This document shows, one piece after another, positions 20,470-30,866 of a stretch of 64,000 nt of DNA (positions within the stretch are counted from its first letter, which is position 1; the number at the start of each line of letters is the position of its first letter). The stretch is from Pseudomonas sp. 10-1B. GTDB lineage: Bacteria > Pseudomonadota > Gammaproteobacteria > Pseudomonadales > Pseudomonadaceae. The stretch is taken from assembly GCF_000935045.1 (NCBI RefSeq), contig NZ_JYKS01000023.1, positions 186,001 to 250,000 of the forward strand, read 5' to 3'. Made by a program: the position numbers and the translations under genes. The notes below the pieces were generated by a model, which was not told the origin of the DNA, ran no database searches, and saw nothing but the letters and a program-made list of their open reading frames with translations.

Positions 20470-21933
20470 GTGCTCAAGGCACTCAAGAAAATATTCGGCA
20501 AGGGAGACGCCGCGCCACAGGCCGTCGCTCCTGCTGCCAGCGTGACGCCGCCTGCGCCAACGCCCGCCAGCGAGGCACCGCCCGCAGCAAAACCGGCCGC
20601 CCCACGCGCCAAGCCCGCGCCCAAGGCTGAACAGCCTGCCGCCGTTACGCCACCGGCCGACAAACCGGCCAGGGACAAACCGCGTCGCGAGCGCAAACCC
20701 AAGCCACAGGCCAGCCTGTGGAAGCCGGAAGACTTCGTGGTCGAGCCGCAGGAAGGCAAGACCCGCTTCCACGACTTCAAGCTGTCCAACGAGCTGATGC
20801 ACGCCATCCACGACCTGGGCTTCCCGTACTGCACGCCGATCCAGGCCCAGGTGCTGGGCTACACCCTGCGTGGCCAGGACGCCATCGGCCGGGCCCAGAC
20901 CGGCACCGGCAAGACCGCGGCCTTCCTGATCTCGATCATTTCCCAGTTGCAGCAGACGCCACCGCCCAAGGAACGCTACATGGGCGAGCCACGCGCGCTG
21001 ATCATCGCCCCCACCCGCGAGCTGGTGGTGCAGATCGCCAAGGATGCCGTTGCCCTGACCAAGTACACCGGCCTGAACGTGATGAGCTTCGTCGGCGGCA
21101 TGGACTTCGACAAGCAGCTCAAGGCCCTGGAAGCGCGTCACTGCGACATCCTGGTGGCCACCCCGGGCCGCCTGCTGGACTTCAACCAGCGCGGCGAGGT
21201 GCACCTGGACATGGTCGAGGTGATGGTGCTGGACGAGGCCGACCGCATGCTCGACATGGGCTTCATCCCCCAGGTCCGCCAGATCATTCGCCAGACGCCG
21301 CCGAAAAGCGAGCGCCAGACCCTGCTGTTCTCCGCCACCTTCACCGACGACGTGATGAACCTGGCCAAGCAGTGGACCACCAACCCGGCCATCGTCGAGA
21401 TCGAGCCGGAGAACGTGGCCAGCGAAACGGTCGAGCAGCACGTGTATGCGGTAGCCGGCAGCGACAAGTACAAGCTGCTGTACAACCTGGTGACCCAGAA
21501 CAAGTGGGAACGGGTGATGGTGTTCGCCAACCGCAAGGACGAAGTGCGGCGCATCGAGGAAAAACTGGTGCGCGACGGCATCAATGCCGCCCAGCTGTCG
21601 GGTGACGTGCCGCAGCACAAGCGTATCCGTACCCTGGAAAGCTTCCGCGAAGGGCGCATCACCGTGCTGGTGGCCACCGACGTGGCCGGGCGCGGCATCC
21701 ATATCGATGGCATCAGCCACGTGATCAACTTCACCCTGCCGGAAGACCCGGACGACTATGTGCACCGCATTGGCCGGACCGGCCGTGCGGGGACCAGTGG
21801 CGTGTCGATCAGCTTTGCCGGGGAGGATGATTCGTATCAGTTGCCAGCGATCGAAGAACTGCTGGGGCGCAAGATCAAGTGCGAGATGCCGCCGGATGAG
21901 CTACTGAAGCCGGTGCCGCGCAAGCATCACTGA
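20470..21933 (+). CDS. rhlB: ATP-dependent RNA helicase RhlB
   Basis: A 487-residue DEAD-box helicase that joins the RNA degradosome in many gamma-proteobacteria. A Pro/Ala-rich, Lys/Arg-rich N-terminal extension of about 85 residues precedes the helicase core. Core motifs: Q-motif region [10 protein letters not shown], Walker [19 protein letters not shown] in [12 protein letters not shown] in LFSATF, and [10 protein letters not shown]. The start is GTG at 20470 with GAGA upstream. A REP pair follows. Confidence 0.92.
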   Translation: MLKALKKIFGKGDAAPQAVAPAASVTPPAPTPASEAPPAAKPAAPRAKPAPKAEQPAAVTPPADKPARDKPRRERKPKPQASLWKPEDFVVEPQEGKTRFHDFKLSNELMHAIHDLGFPYCTPIQAQVLGYTLRGQDAIGRAQTGTGKTAAFLISIISQLQQTPPPKERYMGEPRALIIAPTRELVVQIAKDAVALTKYTGLNVMSFVGGMDFDKQLKALEARHCDILVATPGRLLDFNQRGEVHLDMVEVMVLDEADRMLDMGFIPQVRQIIRQTPPKSERQTLLFSATFTDDVMNLAKQWTTNPAIVEIEPENVASETVEQHVYAVAGSDKYKLLYNLVTQNKWERVMVFANRKDEVRRIEEKLVRDGINAAQLSGDVPQHKRIRTLESFREGRITVLVATDVAGRGIHIDGISHVINFTLPEDPDDYVHRIGRTGRAGTSGVSISFAGEDDSYQLPAIEELLGRKIKCEMPPDELLKPVPRKHH

Positions 21934-21945
21934 TTAGTGTTGGAT

Positions 21946-22049
21946 TTTTCGCGGGCTTGCCCGCTCCCACAGGTACTGCACAGGTTCCAGAAGCTGTGCG
22001 GTACCTGTGGGAGCGGGCAAGCCCGCGAACCGGGGCGAAGCCCCGGCCA
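21946..22049. repeat. REP pair (GCGGG-type)
   Basis: Inverted TTCGCGGGCTTGCCCGCTCC and GGAGCGGGCAAGCCCGCGAA with a GGGGCGAAGCCCC hairpin beside it. Between the convergent genes rhlB and moaE. Confidence 0.9.
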
Positions 22050-22061
22050 TCAAGCAAATAC

Positions 22062-22508
22062 CTACCAGCGCTCAGCGGCATCCTGGTCACTCTGCCTGCC
22101 TTCCACCCACCTCGGCCCTTCCTGGGTATTCTCCTTCTTCCAGAACGGCGCCCGGGTCTTCAGGTAGTCCATGATGAAATTGCAGGCATCGAACGCCGCC
22201 TGCCGATGGGCACTGGCCACACCGACGAACACGATCGGCTCGCCCGGCTCCAGCGCGCCGATACGGTGCAACACTTCCACCTTGAGCAACGGCCAGCGCT
22301 GCTCGGCCTCGACCACGATCTTGGCCAGGGCCTTTTCGGTCATGCCCGGGTAGTGCTCAAGGAACATCCCCGCTACATCGCGACCATCATTGAAATCCCG
22401 CACATAGCCGACAAAACCGACCACCGCGCCCACACCGACGTTGGCCGCATGCATGGCATTGGTTTCGGCCCCCGGGTCGAACGTGCCTTCCTGCACTCGC
22501 ACTGTCAT
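22062..22508 (-). CDS. moaE: Molybdopterin synthase catalytic subunit MoaE
   Basis: A 148-residue large subunit of molybdopterin synthase, which transfers sulfur from MoaD-thiocarboxylate to precursor Z. Typical segments are GAVVGFVGYVRDFNDG, LEHYPGMTEKAL, HRIGALEPGEPIVFVGVASAHR and DYLKTRAPFWKKE (Lys near the active site). Last gene of moaC-moaD-moaE, 2 nt after moaD. Confidence 0.95.
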   Translation of the reverse strand: MTVRVQEGTFDPGAETNAMHAANVGVGAVVGFVGYVRDFNDGRDVAGMFLEHYPGMTEKALAKIVVEAEQRWPLLKVEVLHRIGALEPGEPIVFVGVASAHRQAAFDACNFIMDYLKTRAPFWKKENTQEGPRWVEGRQSDQDAAERW

Positions 22509-22510
22509 GT

Positions 22511-22759
22511 TCAGCCTCCGGTCACCGGCGGGAAGAACGCCACTTCATCGCCCTCTTCCAGCGGCTCATCGAGCTTGCACAGCTCTTCGTTGCGCGCGCA
22601 CATCAGGTTCTGTTCGGCCAGTACCTCATACTGCCCGCCCTTGCCTATCAACGCCTGGCGCACATCTTCGACAACCTTGAACTCACCCGCCAAACGCTCG
22701 GCATCCACACCCAGCAGTTCGCGGTAACGAGCGAAGTACATCACCTTGACCTTCATCAC
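22511..22759 (-). CDS. moaD: Molybdopterin synthase sulfur carrier MoaD
   Basis: An 82-residue ubiquitin-like protein ending in the required Gly-Gly (FFPPVTGG), the site of adenylation and thiocarboxylation. Starts [17 protein letters not shown]. Overlaps the moaC stop by 4 nt, and moaE starts 2 nt later, so the three are translationally coupled. Confidence 0.95.
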   Translation of the reverse strand: MMKVKVMYFARYRELLGVDAERLAGEFKVVEDVRQALIGKGGQYEVLAEQNLMCARNEELCKLDEPLEEGDEVAFFPPVTGG

Positions 22760-23226
22760 GCCTGCACCTTGTAGTGGCCGCTCTTGCCGCCGAGTTTTTC
22801 CAGCAGGCGCACCTGCTCGATGACCATGCCCTTATCCACGGCCTTGCACATGTCGTAGATGGTCAGCGCGGCAACGCTGGCAGCGGTCAGCGCCTCCATC
22901 TCGACACCGGTCTGCCCGGCCAGCTTGCAGCGGGCGACGATACGCACAGCGTCCTGACCCTCGGCGCTGAGCTCGACCTTGACGCTGGTCAGCATCAGCG
23001 GATGGCACAGCGGGATCAGGTCGCTGGTCTTTTTCGCCGCCTGGATCCCGGCAATGCGAGCCACGGCGAACACATCGCCCTTGGGGTGTTCACCGTCGAC
23101 GATCATCTGCAAGGTCTGCGGCAACATGCGCACCCGTGCCTCGGCAATGGCCTCGCGCTCGGTCACGGCCTTTTCAGTGACGTCGACCATGTTGGCGCGC
23201 CCCTGGGAATCAAGATGTGTCAGCAC
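22756..23226 (-). CDS. moaC: Cyclic pyranopterin monophosphate synthase MoaC
   Basis: A 156-residue enzyme that acts with MoaA to form cyclic pyranopterin monophosphate, the first molybdenum-cofactor intermediate. Motifs are [18 protein letters not shown], the PLCHPL active-site stretch and the strictly conserved [11 protein letters not shown]. The start is GTG at 23226 with AGGAG 7 nt upstream. moaA is not in the window. Confidence 0.95.
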   Translation of the reverse strand: MLTHLDSQGRANMVDVTEKAVTEREAIAEARVRMLPQTLQMIVDGEHPKGDVFAVARIAGIQAAKKTSDLIPLCHPLMLTSVKVELSAEGQDAVRIVARCKLAGQTGVEMEALTAASVAALTIYDMCKAVDKGMVIEQVRLLEKLGGKSGHYKVQA

Positions 23227-23301
23227 TGCTCTGCTCCTGTGAAGGGAACCTGCAGTGTAAACCTGTGAGTCAGGTTTGAGCAGAGGAATGTATCGGCAGG
23301 C

Positions 23302-23382
23302 CCGGCCTCTTCGCGGGCAAGCCCGCTCCTACAGGTAGAATGCAGATCCTGTAGGAGCGGGCAGGCCCGCGAAGAGGCCGGG
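23302..23382. repeat. REP pair (GCGGG-type)
   Basis: Inverted GGCCTCTTCGCGGGCAAGCC and GGCAGGCCCGCGAAGAGGCC. Lies 5 nt beyond the phoH-like stop codon, between two minus-strand genes. Confidence 0.9.
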
Positions 23383-23387
23383 GAAGG

Positions 23388-24782
23388 TTACAGATGCGAC
23401 TCGGCGTACTCGGCCAGCACCGAACGGGGCACGCCCTGCAGGGTGATGTGCACGCCATGGGGGAAGTCCTTGAAGCGCTCGGTCAGGTAGGTCAGGCCCG
23501 AGCTGGTCGCGGACAGGTAGGGGGTGTCGATCTGCGCCAGGTTGCCCAGGCAGACCACCTTGGACCCGGAGCCGGCACGGGTGATGATGGTTTTCATCTG
23601 GTGCGGCGTCAGGTTCTGGCACTCGTCGATCAGGATCAGGCTCTGCTGGAAGCTACGGCCACGGATATAGTTCAGCGACTTGAACTGCAACGGCACGCGT
23701 TCAAGGATGTACTCGACGCTGCCATGGGTGCTTTCATCATCCATGTGCAAGGCTTCGAGGTTGTCGGTGATAGCACCCAGCCAGGGCTCCATCTTCTCGG
23801 CCTCGGTACCTGGCAGGAAGCCGATCTCCTGGTCCAGCCCCTGCACGCTGCGGGTGGCGATGATGCGCCGGTAGCGCTTGCTGACCATGGTCTGTTCGAT
23901 GGCCGCGGCCAGGGCCAGGATGGTCTTGCCGGAACCGGCGGCACCGGTCAGGTTGACCAGGTGGATATCCGGGTCGAGCAGGGCGAACAGCGCCAGGCTC
24001 TGATGAATGTCGCGTGGCTTCAGGCCCCAGGCTTCCTGGTGCAGCAGCGGCTCCTGGTGCAGGTCGAGCAACAGCAGCTCATCGTTGCGGATGCCCTTGA
24101 TCCAGCCGACGAAGCCCTGCTCATCGATGATGAACTCGTTGATATGCACTGCCGGCAGGTTGTCGATCATTTGCACACGGTGCCAGGTACGGCCACGCTC
24201 CTGGCGGGTATCGACCTTGCTCACCCGGTCCCAGAACGAGCCGGTGACCGAATGGTAGCCCTTGGACAGCAAGGAAACGTCGTCGACCAGTTGGTCGGTA
24301 CTGTAGTCTTCGGCCGCGATGCCGCAAGCGCGCGCCTTCAGGCGCATGTTGATGTCTTTGGTGACCAGCACCACGTCCAGATCGGTGCGCCGGCTGCGTA
24401 CTTCGAGCAGGGTGTTGATGATGATGTTGTCGTTGAGGTTTTCCGGCAGCAACTTGCTCGGTTCGTTGCGCGGGCTCATCAGGATCGACAGGAAGCCCTT
24501 GGGCCCGCTCTTGTTACGCTGGATCGGCACGCCCTGCTCGACATCGCTGGGCGAAGCGTCCCCGAGGGTCTGGTCGATCAGGCGGATGGCCTGGCGGCAT
24601 TCTGCGGCAATGGTCTGTTTACCGGTCTTGAGCTTGTCGAGTTCCTCCAGCACCGTCATCGGGATGGCGACGTGGTGCTCCTCGAAGTTGAGCAATGCGT
24701 TGGGGTCGTGAATCAGGACGTTGGTATCGAGCACATACAGGATTGGCTTGCTGGAGGAAGGGTTGCGTCCTTGGTCATCCAT
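23388..24782 (-). CDS. PIN-PhoH family ATPase
   Basis: A 464-residue protein with an N-terminal PIN-type ribonuclease domain (about 12-150; YVLDTNVLIHDP holds the first acidic residues, VTKDINMRLKA the later Asp) and a C-terminal PhoH-like P-loop ATPase/helicase domain (about 250-460; Walker A LTGAAGSGKT, Walker B LILIDECQNL). Homologous PIN-PhoH proteins act on RNA. The bacterial gene is often called phoH2 or ylaK-like. Monocistronic. Confidence 0.9.
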   Translation of the reverse strand: MDDQGRNPSSSKPILYVLDTNVLIHDPNALLNFEEHHVAIPMTVLEELDKLKTGKQTIAAECRQAIRLIDQTLGDASPSDVEQGVPIQRNKSGPKGFLSILMSPRNEPSKLLPENLNDNIIINTLLEVRSRRTDLDVVLVTKDINMRLKARACGIAAEDYSTDQLVDDVSLLSKGYHSVTGSFWDRVSKVDTRQERGRTWHRVQMIDNLPAVHINEFIIDEQGFVGWIKGIRNDELLLLDLHQEPLLHQEAWGLKPRDIHQSLALFALLDPDIHLVNLTGAAGSGKTILALAAAIEQTMVSKRYRRIIATRSVQGLDQEIGFLPGTEAEKMEPWLGAITDNLEALHMDDESTHGSVEYILERVPLQFKSLNYIRGRSFQQSLILIDECQNLTPHQMKTIITRAGSGSKVVCLGNLAQIDTPYLSATSSGLTYLTERFKDFPHGVHITLQGVPRSVLAEYAESHL

Positions 24783-25063
24783 ACTCGGTCACCTTATGTC
24801 GAAGCCACACGGCGTGGTCTGTTACGCCGCAAAGTGACTGCCGGTCCTCCCGTATCCGCGTTGTTACGGGCGGGAAGCGAACCTGCCAAGGTGGGCCTGG
24901 ATGACGCCACCTGTGCTGCAGGAATCGGCTGTCTGGTTTCTTCATACCGCAAAAACCATGACCGAAAAAAGCATTTTTACGCGTTTTTGAAGTTTATTTT
25001 TCCGATTGACGAAGAGGCCTTGGCGGCGAAGCCAGACGGGACTACAGTCAAAAGTCACACCCT

Positions 25064-26191
25064 CTATTCGCGATATCCATATTCCCGGCAATCCTCCCAG
25101 CCAATCCCGCTCTGTGCGGTATTACGCAGTAGCCACTCCACCGCCGGCTGGGCCTTGGGCAAGCTGTCATGGAACTGGATCACCCCCTTGCGCCATAGCA
25201 ACATCAGGGTCAGCACCCGCTGCGCCGAGGCCTGCGCGCTCAGTGCGCCATCATCCTGGGCATCGATATCCCATAACGACACCCGCAACTGCTGGCTGGC
25301 CATGAAGGCTTCGCCATCGGCCCGGCGCTGGCCATAAGGCGGGCGGAACAGCGGCACATATTGGTCCGAAAGATCTGCCTGCACCCGCGCCTGGCTGCGC
25401 CGCAGCGAGTCCTGCCAGCCGGTCCATTGGGCATGGGAACGGTATTCCCAACCCTGGATACCCACGCACTGCCCACCATAAAGCTGGCGCAAGGCATGCG
25501 CCGTCCCGCTGTCGCGGCGTTGCTGCAGGCGGTTGCCAAGCACGAAGAAGGTACCGTCCAGCTTCTGTCGACGCAGGTAAGCGGTCAGCAGATCGGTATT
25601 GCCGCCAGCAGGCCCGGGCCCGCCGACGAAGGTCAGCAGGAACATGCGGTCGTTCAGTTCTTCACCATTGCGCTCGCGCGCAGACAGCCGCTGCACCTCA
25701 CTGCTGGTCTGTGGCAGCAACGCCGCCTTGCGCAGTTGCTCGTCCAGGTAGCGTACATGGAACTGATGGCTTGGTTCGATCCAGCCGGTATAGAACGTGC
25801 CGACATCGGCGGCGAACGTCGCCGCTTGGGTGCGCAAATCAGCCATAGACGTCACCGGGTAGCAGAACGAGGCATCCTGCTCGCAACTGCGCTGCGCCTG
25901 TTGATAGCCCTGCCACAAGCGCTGCCACATGCGCGCCCGAACCTGGCGCACCTTCTGCAGGTTGATCTGCCGCAGCCCCAGCCGCGCCGCCAGCGCCGCA
26001 TCGTCCAGTTGCTCGCTTTCGTGCAGCACCTGGGCGAACGAGAGGATTTCAGCCCGCGAGGCCACATCGAACAGCGCCGGGCTGTCCAGTTGCTCGGGCC
26101 ACAGGCTGCGGTCCAGGCTTACCTGGGGTGAAGGGGCGGCTTGCACGGCCAGGCTCAGCAGAGCGGCCAGCAAGGCAGAGGCAATGCGCAC
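25064..26191 (-). CDS. Divergent polysaccharide deacetylase-family protein
   Basis: A 375-residue exported protein: signal peptide MRIASALLAALLSLAVQAAP, a helical region, then a NodB-like fold. The usual TFDDGP motif is TFVGGP at residues 187-192, so both metal/catalytic Asp are replaced; the first His of motif 2 is also absent (GWEYRSH, His253 kept). The FRPPYG (282-287), WDID (307-310) and FHD (340-342) motifs remain. The start is GTG at 26191 with GGAG 8 nt upstream. Either a pseudoenzyme or a deacetylase-fold protein with another use. Divergent from yaaA. Confidence 0.75.
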   Translation of the reverse strand: MRIASALLAALLSLAVQAAPSPQVSLDRSLWPEQLDSPALFDVASRAEILSFAQVLHESEQLDDAALAARLGLRQINLQKVRQVRARMWQRLWQGYQQAQRSCEQDASFCYPVTSMADLRTQAATFAADVGTFYTGWIEPSHQFHVRYLDEQLRKAALLPQTSSEVQRLSARERNGEELNDRMFLLTFVGGPGPAGGNTDLLTAYLRRQKLDGTFFVLGNRLQQRRDSGTAHALRQLYGGQCVGIQGWEYRSHAQWTGWQDSLRRSQARVQADLSDQYVPLFRPPYGQRRADGEAFMASQQLRVSLWDIDAQDDGALSAQASAQRVLTLMLLWRKGVIQFHDSLPKAQPAVEWLLRNTAQSGIGWEDCREYGYRE

Positions 26192-26329
26192 GGTAGAAGG
26201 CTCCGCAACGGCGAAACGCGCACTATAGCGCCTGCGCCGCCCCATGGTCTGTGACTATCGTCGCCATAGTTTGGACTTGCACCGCCCAACCCGTAGAATC
26301 CCCGGCCAACGATGCCAGGAGCCGACCCG

Positions 26330-27109
26330 ATGCTGACGGTGATTTCCCCCGCCAAGACCCTCGACTACGACACCCCGCCGGTGACCGAGCGTTTCACCCT
26401 GCCCCAGTACCTGGACGACTCCCAGGAACTGATCCAGCAGCTGCGCGAACTGTCGCCGGCGCAGATCAGCGAACTGATGCACCTGTCCGACAAGCTTGCC
26501 GGGCTGAATGCCGCGCGCTTCGGCAGCTGGACCCCGGACTTCACCCCGGCCAATGCCAAGCAGGCACTGCTGGCGTTCAAGGGTGACGTGTACACCGGCC
26601 TCGACGCCGAGAGCCTGGGCGAGGATGACTTCAGCTATGCGCAAGACCACCTGCGCATGCTCTCGGGCCTGTACGGCCTGCTACGCCCGCTCGACCTGAT
26701 GCAGCCCTACCGCCTGGAGATGGGCACCAAGCTGGCCAACGCCCGCGGCAAGGACCTGTACGCCTTCTGGGGCACGCGCATCAGCGAATGGCTGAACCAG
26801 GCGCTGGCTGAGCAGGGTGATGACGTGCTGCTGAACCTGGCCAGCAACGAGTACTTCAGTGCGGTCAAACGCAGTGCCTTGAAGGCCCGGGTGATCAATG
26901 TCGACTTCAAGGACCTGAAGAACGGCCAATACAAGATCATCAGCTTCTACGCCAAGAAAGCCCGCGGCATGATGAGCCGCTTCGTCATCCAGCAACGCAT
27001 CAGCGACCCGGAGCAGCTCAAGCAGTTCGATGTGCAGGGGTACTACTACAGTGCCGAGCAGTCCAAGCCGGATCACTTGGTGTTCCTGCGCGATCATCCT
27101 GCTGAGTAA
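26330..27109 (+). CDS. yaaA: Peroxide stress protein YaaA
   Basis: A 259-residue DUF328/UPF0246 protein. YaaA limits free iron during peroxide stress in E. coli. The start [17 protein letters not shown] is diagnostic, and [21 protein letters not shown] and KARGMMSRF are conserved family blocks. The ATG at 26330 is preferred to one 18 nt upstream on family length. A REP pair follows directly. Confidence 0.93.
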   Translation: MLTVISPAKTLDYDTPPVTERFTLPQYLDDSQELIQQLRELSPAQISELMHLSDKLAGLNAARFGSWTPDFTPANAKQALLAFKGDVYTGLDAESLGEDDFSYAQDHLRMLSGLYGLLRPLDLMQPYRLEMGTKLANARGKDLYAFWGTRISEWLNQALAEQGDDVLLNLASNEYFSAVKRSALKARVINVDFKDLKNGQYKIISFYAKKARGMMSRFVIQQRISDPEQLKQFDVQGYYYSAEQSKPDHLVFLRDHPAE

Positions 27110-27118
27110 GCCTGCACG

Positions 27119-27195
27119 GCCCTCTTCGCGGGTAAACCCGCTCCTACAGGTAATGCGTTACACCTGTAGGAGCGGGTTTACCCGCGAAGAGGCCC
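27119..27195. repeat. REP pair (GCGGG-type)
   Basis: Inverted GCCCTCTTCGCGGGTAAACC and GGTTTACCCGCGAAGAGGCC. Immediately after yaaA and about 295 bp upstream of the predicted algD promoter. Confidence 0.9.
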
Positions 27196-27489
27196 GTAGC
27201 CATGAAACATCCCTTCCCTGCCCCGCAACAGGGCACGCTTCATCTCGCCATCGCGCCACAAAACTGACGCCAAAAATCAGACGAACCTATCCTTATCGCA
27301 AAACGCCATAAGACCGCTCATAGGTTTTTTGACGAATTTTGGGAAAATTTTTTCGATGCTGGCATAAAAATATCTCGTAACAGTCTCACCCTTGATACAC
27401 GGGGGTAAAACACTCGTGTGCTATCAAAGTGAAACTGTTCACAACTGAATAAATATTTAGAAATCTTTCATTCGGGCGAAACTCAGCCA

Positions 27490-27518
27490 GGAACTTCTGC
27501 TACGACCAATCGCTCATA
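27490..27518 (+). promoter_or_regulatory. Predicted AlgU (sigma-22/RpoE) promoter of algD
   Basis: GGAACTT (27490-27496) is the AlgU -35 consensus. After 17 nt comes TCATA (27514-27518) in the -10 place. From memory, the P. aeruginosa algD promoter has the same -35 and 17-nt spacing with TCCTA at -10. This puts the start near 27525 and gives a leader of about 430 nt. Confidence 0.65.
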
Positions 27519-27957
27519 GTGCCGTAACGATTTTCCTGCCTGCGGGTTGTGAGAGATGACTTACAGATGACAATGGCAGGTATCCACTACCCGCCTCGAT
27601 AACTTCGACAGGCATTACGGTTTTATCCGAAATCCCTGTCCACGGAGGAGAGACGCGCCCCTTACAAATCGTCCTAGTGGTTGATTTCAAAGGATTTTTC
27701 CACTTGAAAAAACAAGCACAGCAACGCGCCACGTAGCGCTTTGCAATAAAGACGGCTGCATTTCAGGGCACGTTTTTTAGTTGATGGCTTTTTACTGCCA
27801 ACTTTGAGTGCATAACTTTTGCGCTCCAGATTTATTTTGCCTGCGCTCGGCGAAGTGTGCATTCGCCATGGAGCCGTGCGCCCAAAAACTGTTGTTAATC
27901 AACCCAGCCCGGCGCTTCCCGGAGGCGCTGGCGTGATAAACACATGAGGTGATAGCG

Positions 27958-29274
27958 ATGCGTATCAGCATCTTTGGTTTGGGTTATGTAGGTGCAGTCT
28001 GTGCAGGCTGCCTGACGGCGCGTGGCCATGAAGTGATCGGTGTGGACGTGTCCAGCACCAAGATCGACCTGATCAACCAGGGCAAGTCGCCCATCGTCGA
28101 ACCTGGCCTGGAAGCACTGCTGCAACAGGGCATCGCCAATGGCCGCCTGCGCGGTACTACCGACTTCGCTGAAGCCATCCGTGCCAGCGACGTGTCGATG
28201 ATCTGCGTGGGTACGCCCAGCAAGAAGAACGGCGACCTGGGCCTGGAGTACATCGAGTCGGTGTGCCGCGAAATCGGCTACGTGCTGCGTGACAAGACCA
28301 GCCGCCACACCATCGTGGTGCGCAGCACCGTACTGCCGGGCACGGTCAAGAACGTGGTCATCCCGATCCTCGAGGACTGCTCGGGCAAAAAGGCCGGTGT
28401 CGACTTCGGTGTCGCGGTCAACCCGGAATTCCTGCGTGAAAGCACCGCGATCAAGGACTACGACCAGCCGCCGATGACCGTCATCGGTGAACTGGACAGC
28501 GCCAGCGGCGACGTCCTGCAGGCCCTGTACGAAGAGCTGGACGCGCCGATCATCCGCAAGCCGGTCGAAGTGGCCGAGATGATCAAGTACACCTGCAACG
28601 TGTGGCATGCCACCAAGGTCACCTTCGCCAACGAAATCGGCAACATCGCCAAGGCCGTCGGCGTCGATGGCCGTGAGGTGATGGACGTGGTCTGCCAGGA
28701 CAAGGCGCTGAACCTGTCCCAGTACTACATGCGCCCTGGCTTCGCCTTCGGCGGCTCGTGCCTGCCCAAGGACGTACGCGCCCTCACCTACCGCGCCGCC
28801 AGCCTCGATGTGCGTGCACCGCTGCTCGACTCGCTGATGCGCAGCAACGAATCGCAAGTGCAGAACGCCTTCGCCCTGATCGAAGCCCACGACAAACGCA
28901 AGGTCGCCCTGCTTGGCCTGAGCTTCAAGGCCGGCACCGACGACCTGCGCGAAAGCCCGCTGGTGGAACTGGCCGAGCGCCTGATCGGCAAGGGCTACCA
29001 GCTGGACATCTACGACGAGAACGTCCAGTACGCCCGTGTCCACGGCGCCAACAAGGACTACATCGAGTCGAAGATCCCGCACGTGTCGTCGCTGCTCAAC
29101 GGCGACTTCCAGAAGGTGATCGACAACGCCGACATCATCGTCCTCGGCAACCGTGACGAGCAGTTCCGCGCACTGGCCCAGCAGGCGCCAGCCGGCAAGC
29201 ACGTGATCGACCTGGTCGGCTTCATGAGCAAACCGACCTGCGCCACCAGCCGTACCGAAGGCATCTGCTGGTAA
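27958..29274 (+). CDS. algD: GDP-mannose 6-dehydrogenase AlgD
   Basis: Oxidises GDP-mannose to GDP-mannuronate with two NAD, the committed step of alginate synthesis. 438 residues. The N-terminal Rossmann motif is [11 protein letters not shown] (7-17) and the catalytic Cys268 lies in [11 protein letters not shown], at the same number as in P. aeruginosa. The ATG at 27958 ([12 protein letters not shown]) with GAGG 8 nt upstream is chosen over one 9 nt earlier. First gene of the operon. Confidence 0.97.
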   Translation: MRISIFGLGYVGAVCAGCLTARGHEVIGVDVSSTKIDLINQGKSPIVEPGLEALLQQGIANGRLRGTTDFAEAIRASDVSMICVGTPSKKNGDLGLEYIESVCREIGYVLRDKTSRHTIVVRSTVLPGTVKNVVIPILEDCSGKKAGVDFGVAVNPEFLRESTAIKDYDQPPMTVIGELDSASGDVLQALYEELDAPIIRKPVEVAEMIKYTCNVWHATKVTFANEIGNIAKAVGVDGREVMDVVCQDKALNLSQYYMRPGFAFGGSCLPKDVRALTYRAASLDVRAPLLDSLMRSNESQVQNAFALIEAHDKRKVALLGLSFKAGTDDLRESPLVELAERLIGKGYQLDIYDENVQYARVHGANKDYIESKIPHVSSLLNGDFQKVIDNADIIVLGNRDEQFRALAQQAPAGKHVIDLVGFMSKPTCATSRTEGICW

Positions 29275-29347
29275 GTGCTCGGCCGGGCGACGCAAGCCTC
29301 CCCACTTGCGTCGCCCTCCCTTTCCGAATTCTCGACGGATGCTGAAC

Positions 29348-30829
29348 ATGCAAAGGCTCCAGACAGTGCTGTTGCAGTGCGCCGGGTGGCTGCTCTACAT
29401 GAGCCTGCTCATGCTGATCGCCCTGGCCCTGCCAGCCGATATCTTCGACTCACAGTCGAAGCACTTCATCTTCCTGGTCGGCGCAGTCGGCATCTGGCGC
29501 TATTCCATGGGCGCCACCCATTTCATCCGCGGCATGATCTTCCTCTACGGCGTGTACCCGTACCTGCGCCGCAAGGTGCGGAAAATGGGCCAGGCCGCCG
29601 ACCCGTCCCACGTGTACCTGATGGTGACCAGCTTCCGTATCGAAGCGCTGACCACCGCCCAGGTGTACAGCTCGGTGATCCGCGAGGCGATCAACTGTGG
29701 CTTCCCCACCACCGTGGTCTGCTCGCTGGTGGAAATGTCCGATGAACTGCTGGTGAAAAGCCTGTGGGCCAAGTACAACCCACCCGCCCACGTGAAGCTG
29801 GACATCGTGCGCATCGCCGGTACCGGCAAGCGCGATGGCCTGGCCTACGGCTTCCGTGCCATCTCGCGCATGCTGCCGGACGAGAACGCCGTGGTGGCGG
29901 TGATCGACGGCGACACCGTGCTGGCCGATGGCGTGGTGCGCAAGACCGTGCCATGGTTCAAGCTGTTCCCCAACGTCGGCGGCCTGACCACCAACGAGTT
30001 CTGCGAAGTGCGTGGCGGCTACATCATGAGCGAGTGGCACAAGCTGCGCTTCGCCCAGCGCCACATCAACATGTGCTCGATGGCCCTGTCCAAGCGCGTG
30101 CTGACCATGACCGGGCGCATGTCGATGTTCCGCGCCAGCGTGGTGACCAACCCTGAGTTCATCGCCGACGTCGAAAGCGACTCGCTGATGCACTGGCGCC
30201 TGGGCCGCTTCAAGTTCCTCACCGGTGACGACAAGTCCAGCTGGTTCAGCCTGATGCGCCTGGGCTACGACACCTTCTACGTGCCGGACGCCGCCATCAA
30301 CACGGTCGAACACCCGCCGGAGAAGAGCTTCTTCAAGGCCAGCCGCAAGCTGATGTACCGCTGGTACGGCAACAACCTGCGGCAGAACTCCCGCGCGCTG
30401 GGCCTGGGCCTGCACCGCCTGGGGCTGTTCACCAGCATCGTGCTGTTCGACCAGCGCGTGTCGATGTGGACCAGCCTGCTGGGCCTGACCGTGGCGGTGA
30501 TCGCCAGCCTCAAGTTCGGCCTGGGCTTCCTGCTGGTGTACCTGCTGTGGATCGGCATCACCCGCCTGATCCTCACCATCATGCTGTTGTGCTCCGGCCA
30601 CAACGTCGGCCCGGCCTACCCGCTGATTCTCTATTACAACCAGATCATCGGCGCGCTGATGAAGATCTACGTGTTCTTCCGCCTCGACAAACAGTCGTGG
30701 ACGCGTCAGCCCACTGCCCTCAAGCGTGACCTCGCCAGCTTTCAACAATGGTTCAACACCTGGTCCTCGCGGACCATGACCTTCTCGGCTGCCAGCATCT
30801 TCGTCGCTGTGCTGTTCATGGTCGTGTGA
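29348..30829 (+). CDS. alg8: Alginate polymerase glycosyltransferase Alg8
   Basis: A 493-residue inner-membrane family-2 glycosyltransferase that polymerises mannuronate from GDP-ManA. N-terminal helices (about 7-28 and 38-55) precede the catalytic domain with VIDGDT (DxD), [15 protein letters not shown] and the MYRWYGN block; C-terminal helices follow. It works with Alg44. The ATG at 29348 ([10 protein letters not shown]) matches the P. aeruginosa start; 29339 is possible but poorer. Confidence 0.95.
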   Translation: MQRLQTVLLQCAGWLLYMSLLMLIALALPADIFDSQSKHFIFLVGAVGIWRYSMGATHFIRGMIFLYGVYPYLRRKVRKMGQAADPSHVYLMVTSFRIEALTTAQVYSSVIREAINCGFPTTVVCSLVEMSDELLVKSLWAKYNPPAHVKLDIVRIAGTGKRDGLAYGFRAISRMLPDENAVVAVIDGDTVLADGVVRKTVPWFKLFPNVGGLTTNEFCEVRGGYIMSEWHKLRFAQRHINMCSMALSKRVLTMTGRMSMFRASVVTNPEFIADVESDSLMHWRLGRFKFLTGDDKSSWFSLMRLGYDTFYVPDAAINTVEHPPEKSFFKASRKLMYRWYGNNLRQNSRALGLGLHRLGLFTSIVLFDQRVSMWTSLLGLTVAVIASLKFGLGFLLVYLLWIGITRLILTIMLLCSGHNVGPAYPLILYYNQIIGALMKIYVFFRLDKQSWTRQPTALKRDLASFQQWFNTWSSRTMTFSAASIFVAVLFMVV

Positions 30830-30866
30830 GCCCAACCCGGATCGGATCTAACAGGAACAAACCACC

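Larger units (their letters stand above)
27110..27957. other. Long algD upstream region
   Basis: 848 bp without a credible gene. It holds a REP pair (27119-27195), an AT-rich stretch (about 27290-27470, likely bent or bound by nucleoid proteins), an AlgU-type promoter (27490-27518) and a leader of about 430 nt to algD. Minus-strand readings here have no homology features. A long leader is also found for algD in P. aeruginosa. Confidence 0.7.

Noticed and set aside
27514..27862. Two minus-strand readings (72 and 62 codons) in the algD leader
   Set aside because: No ribosome-binding site, no family features and located in the leader downstream of the predicted AlgU promoter.
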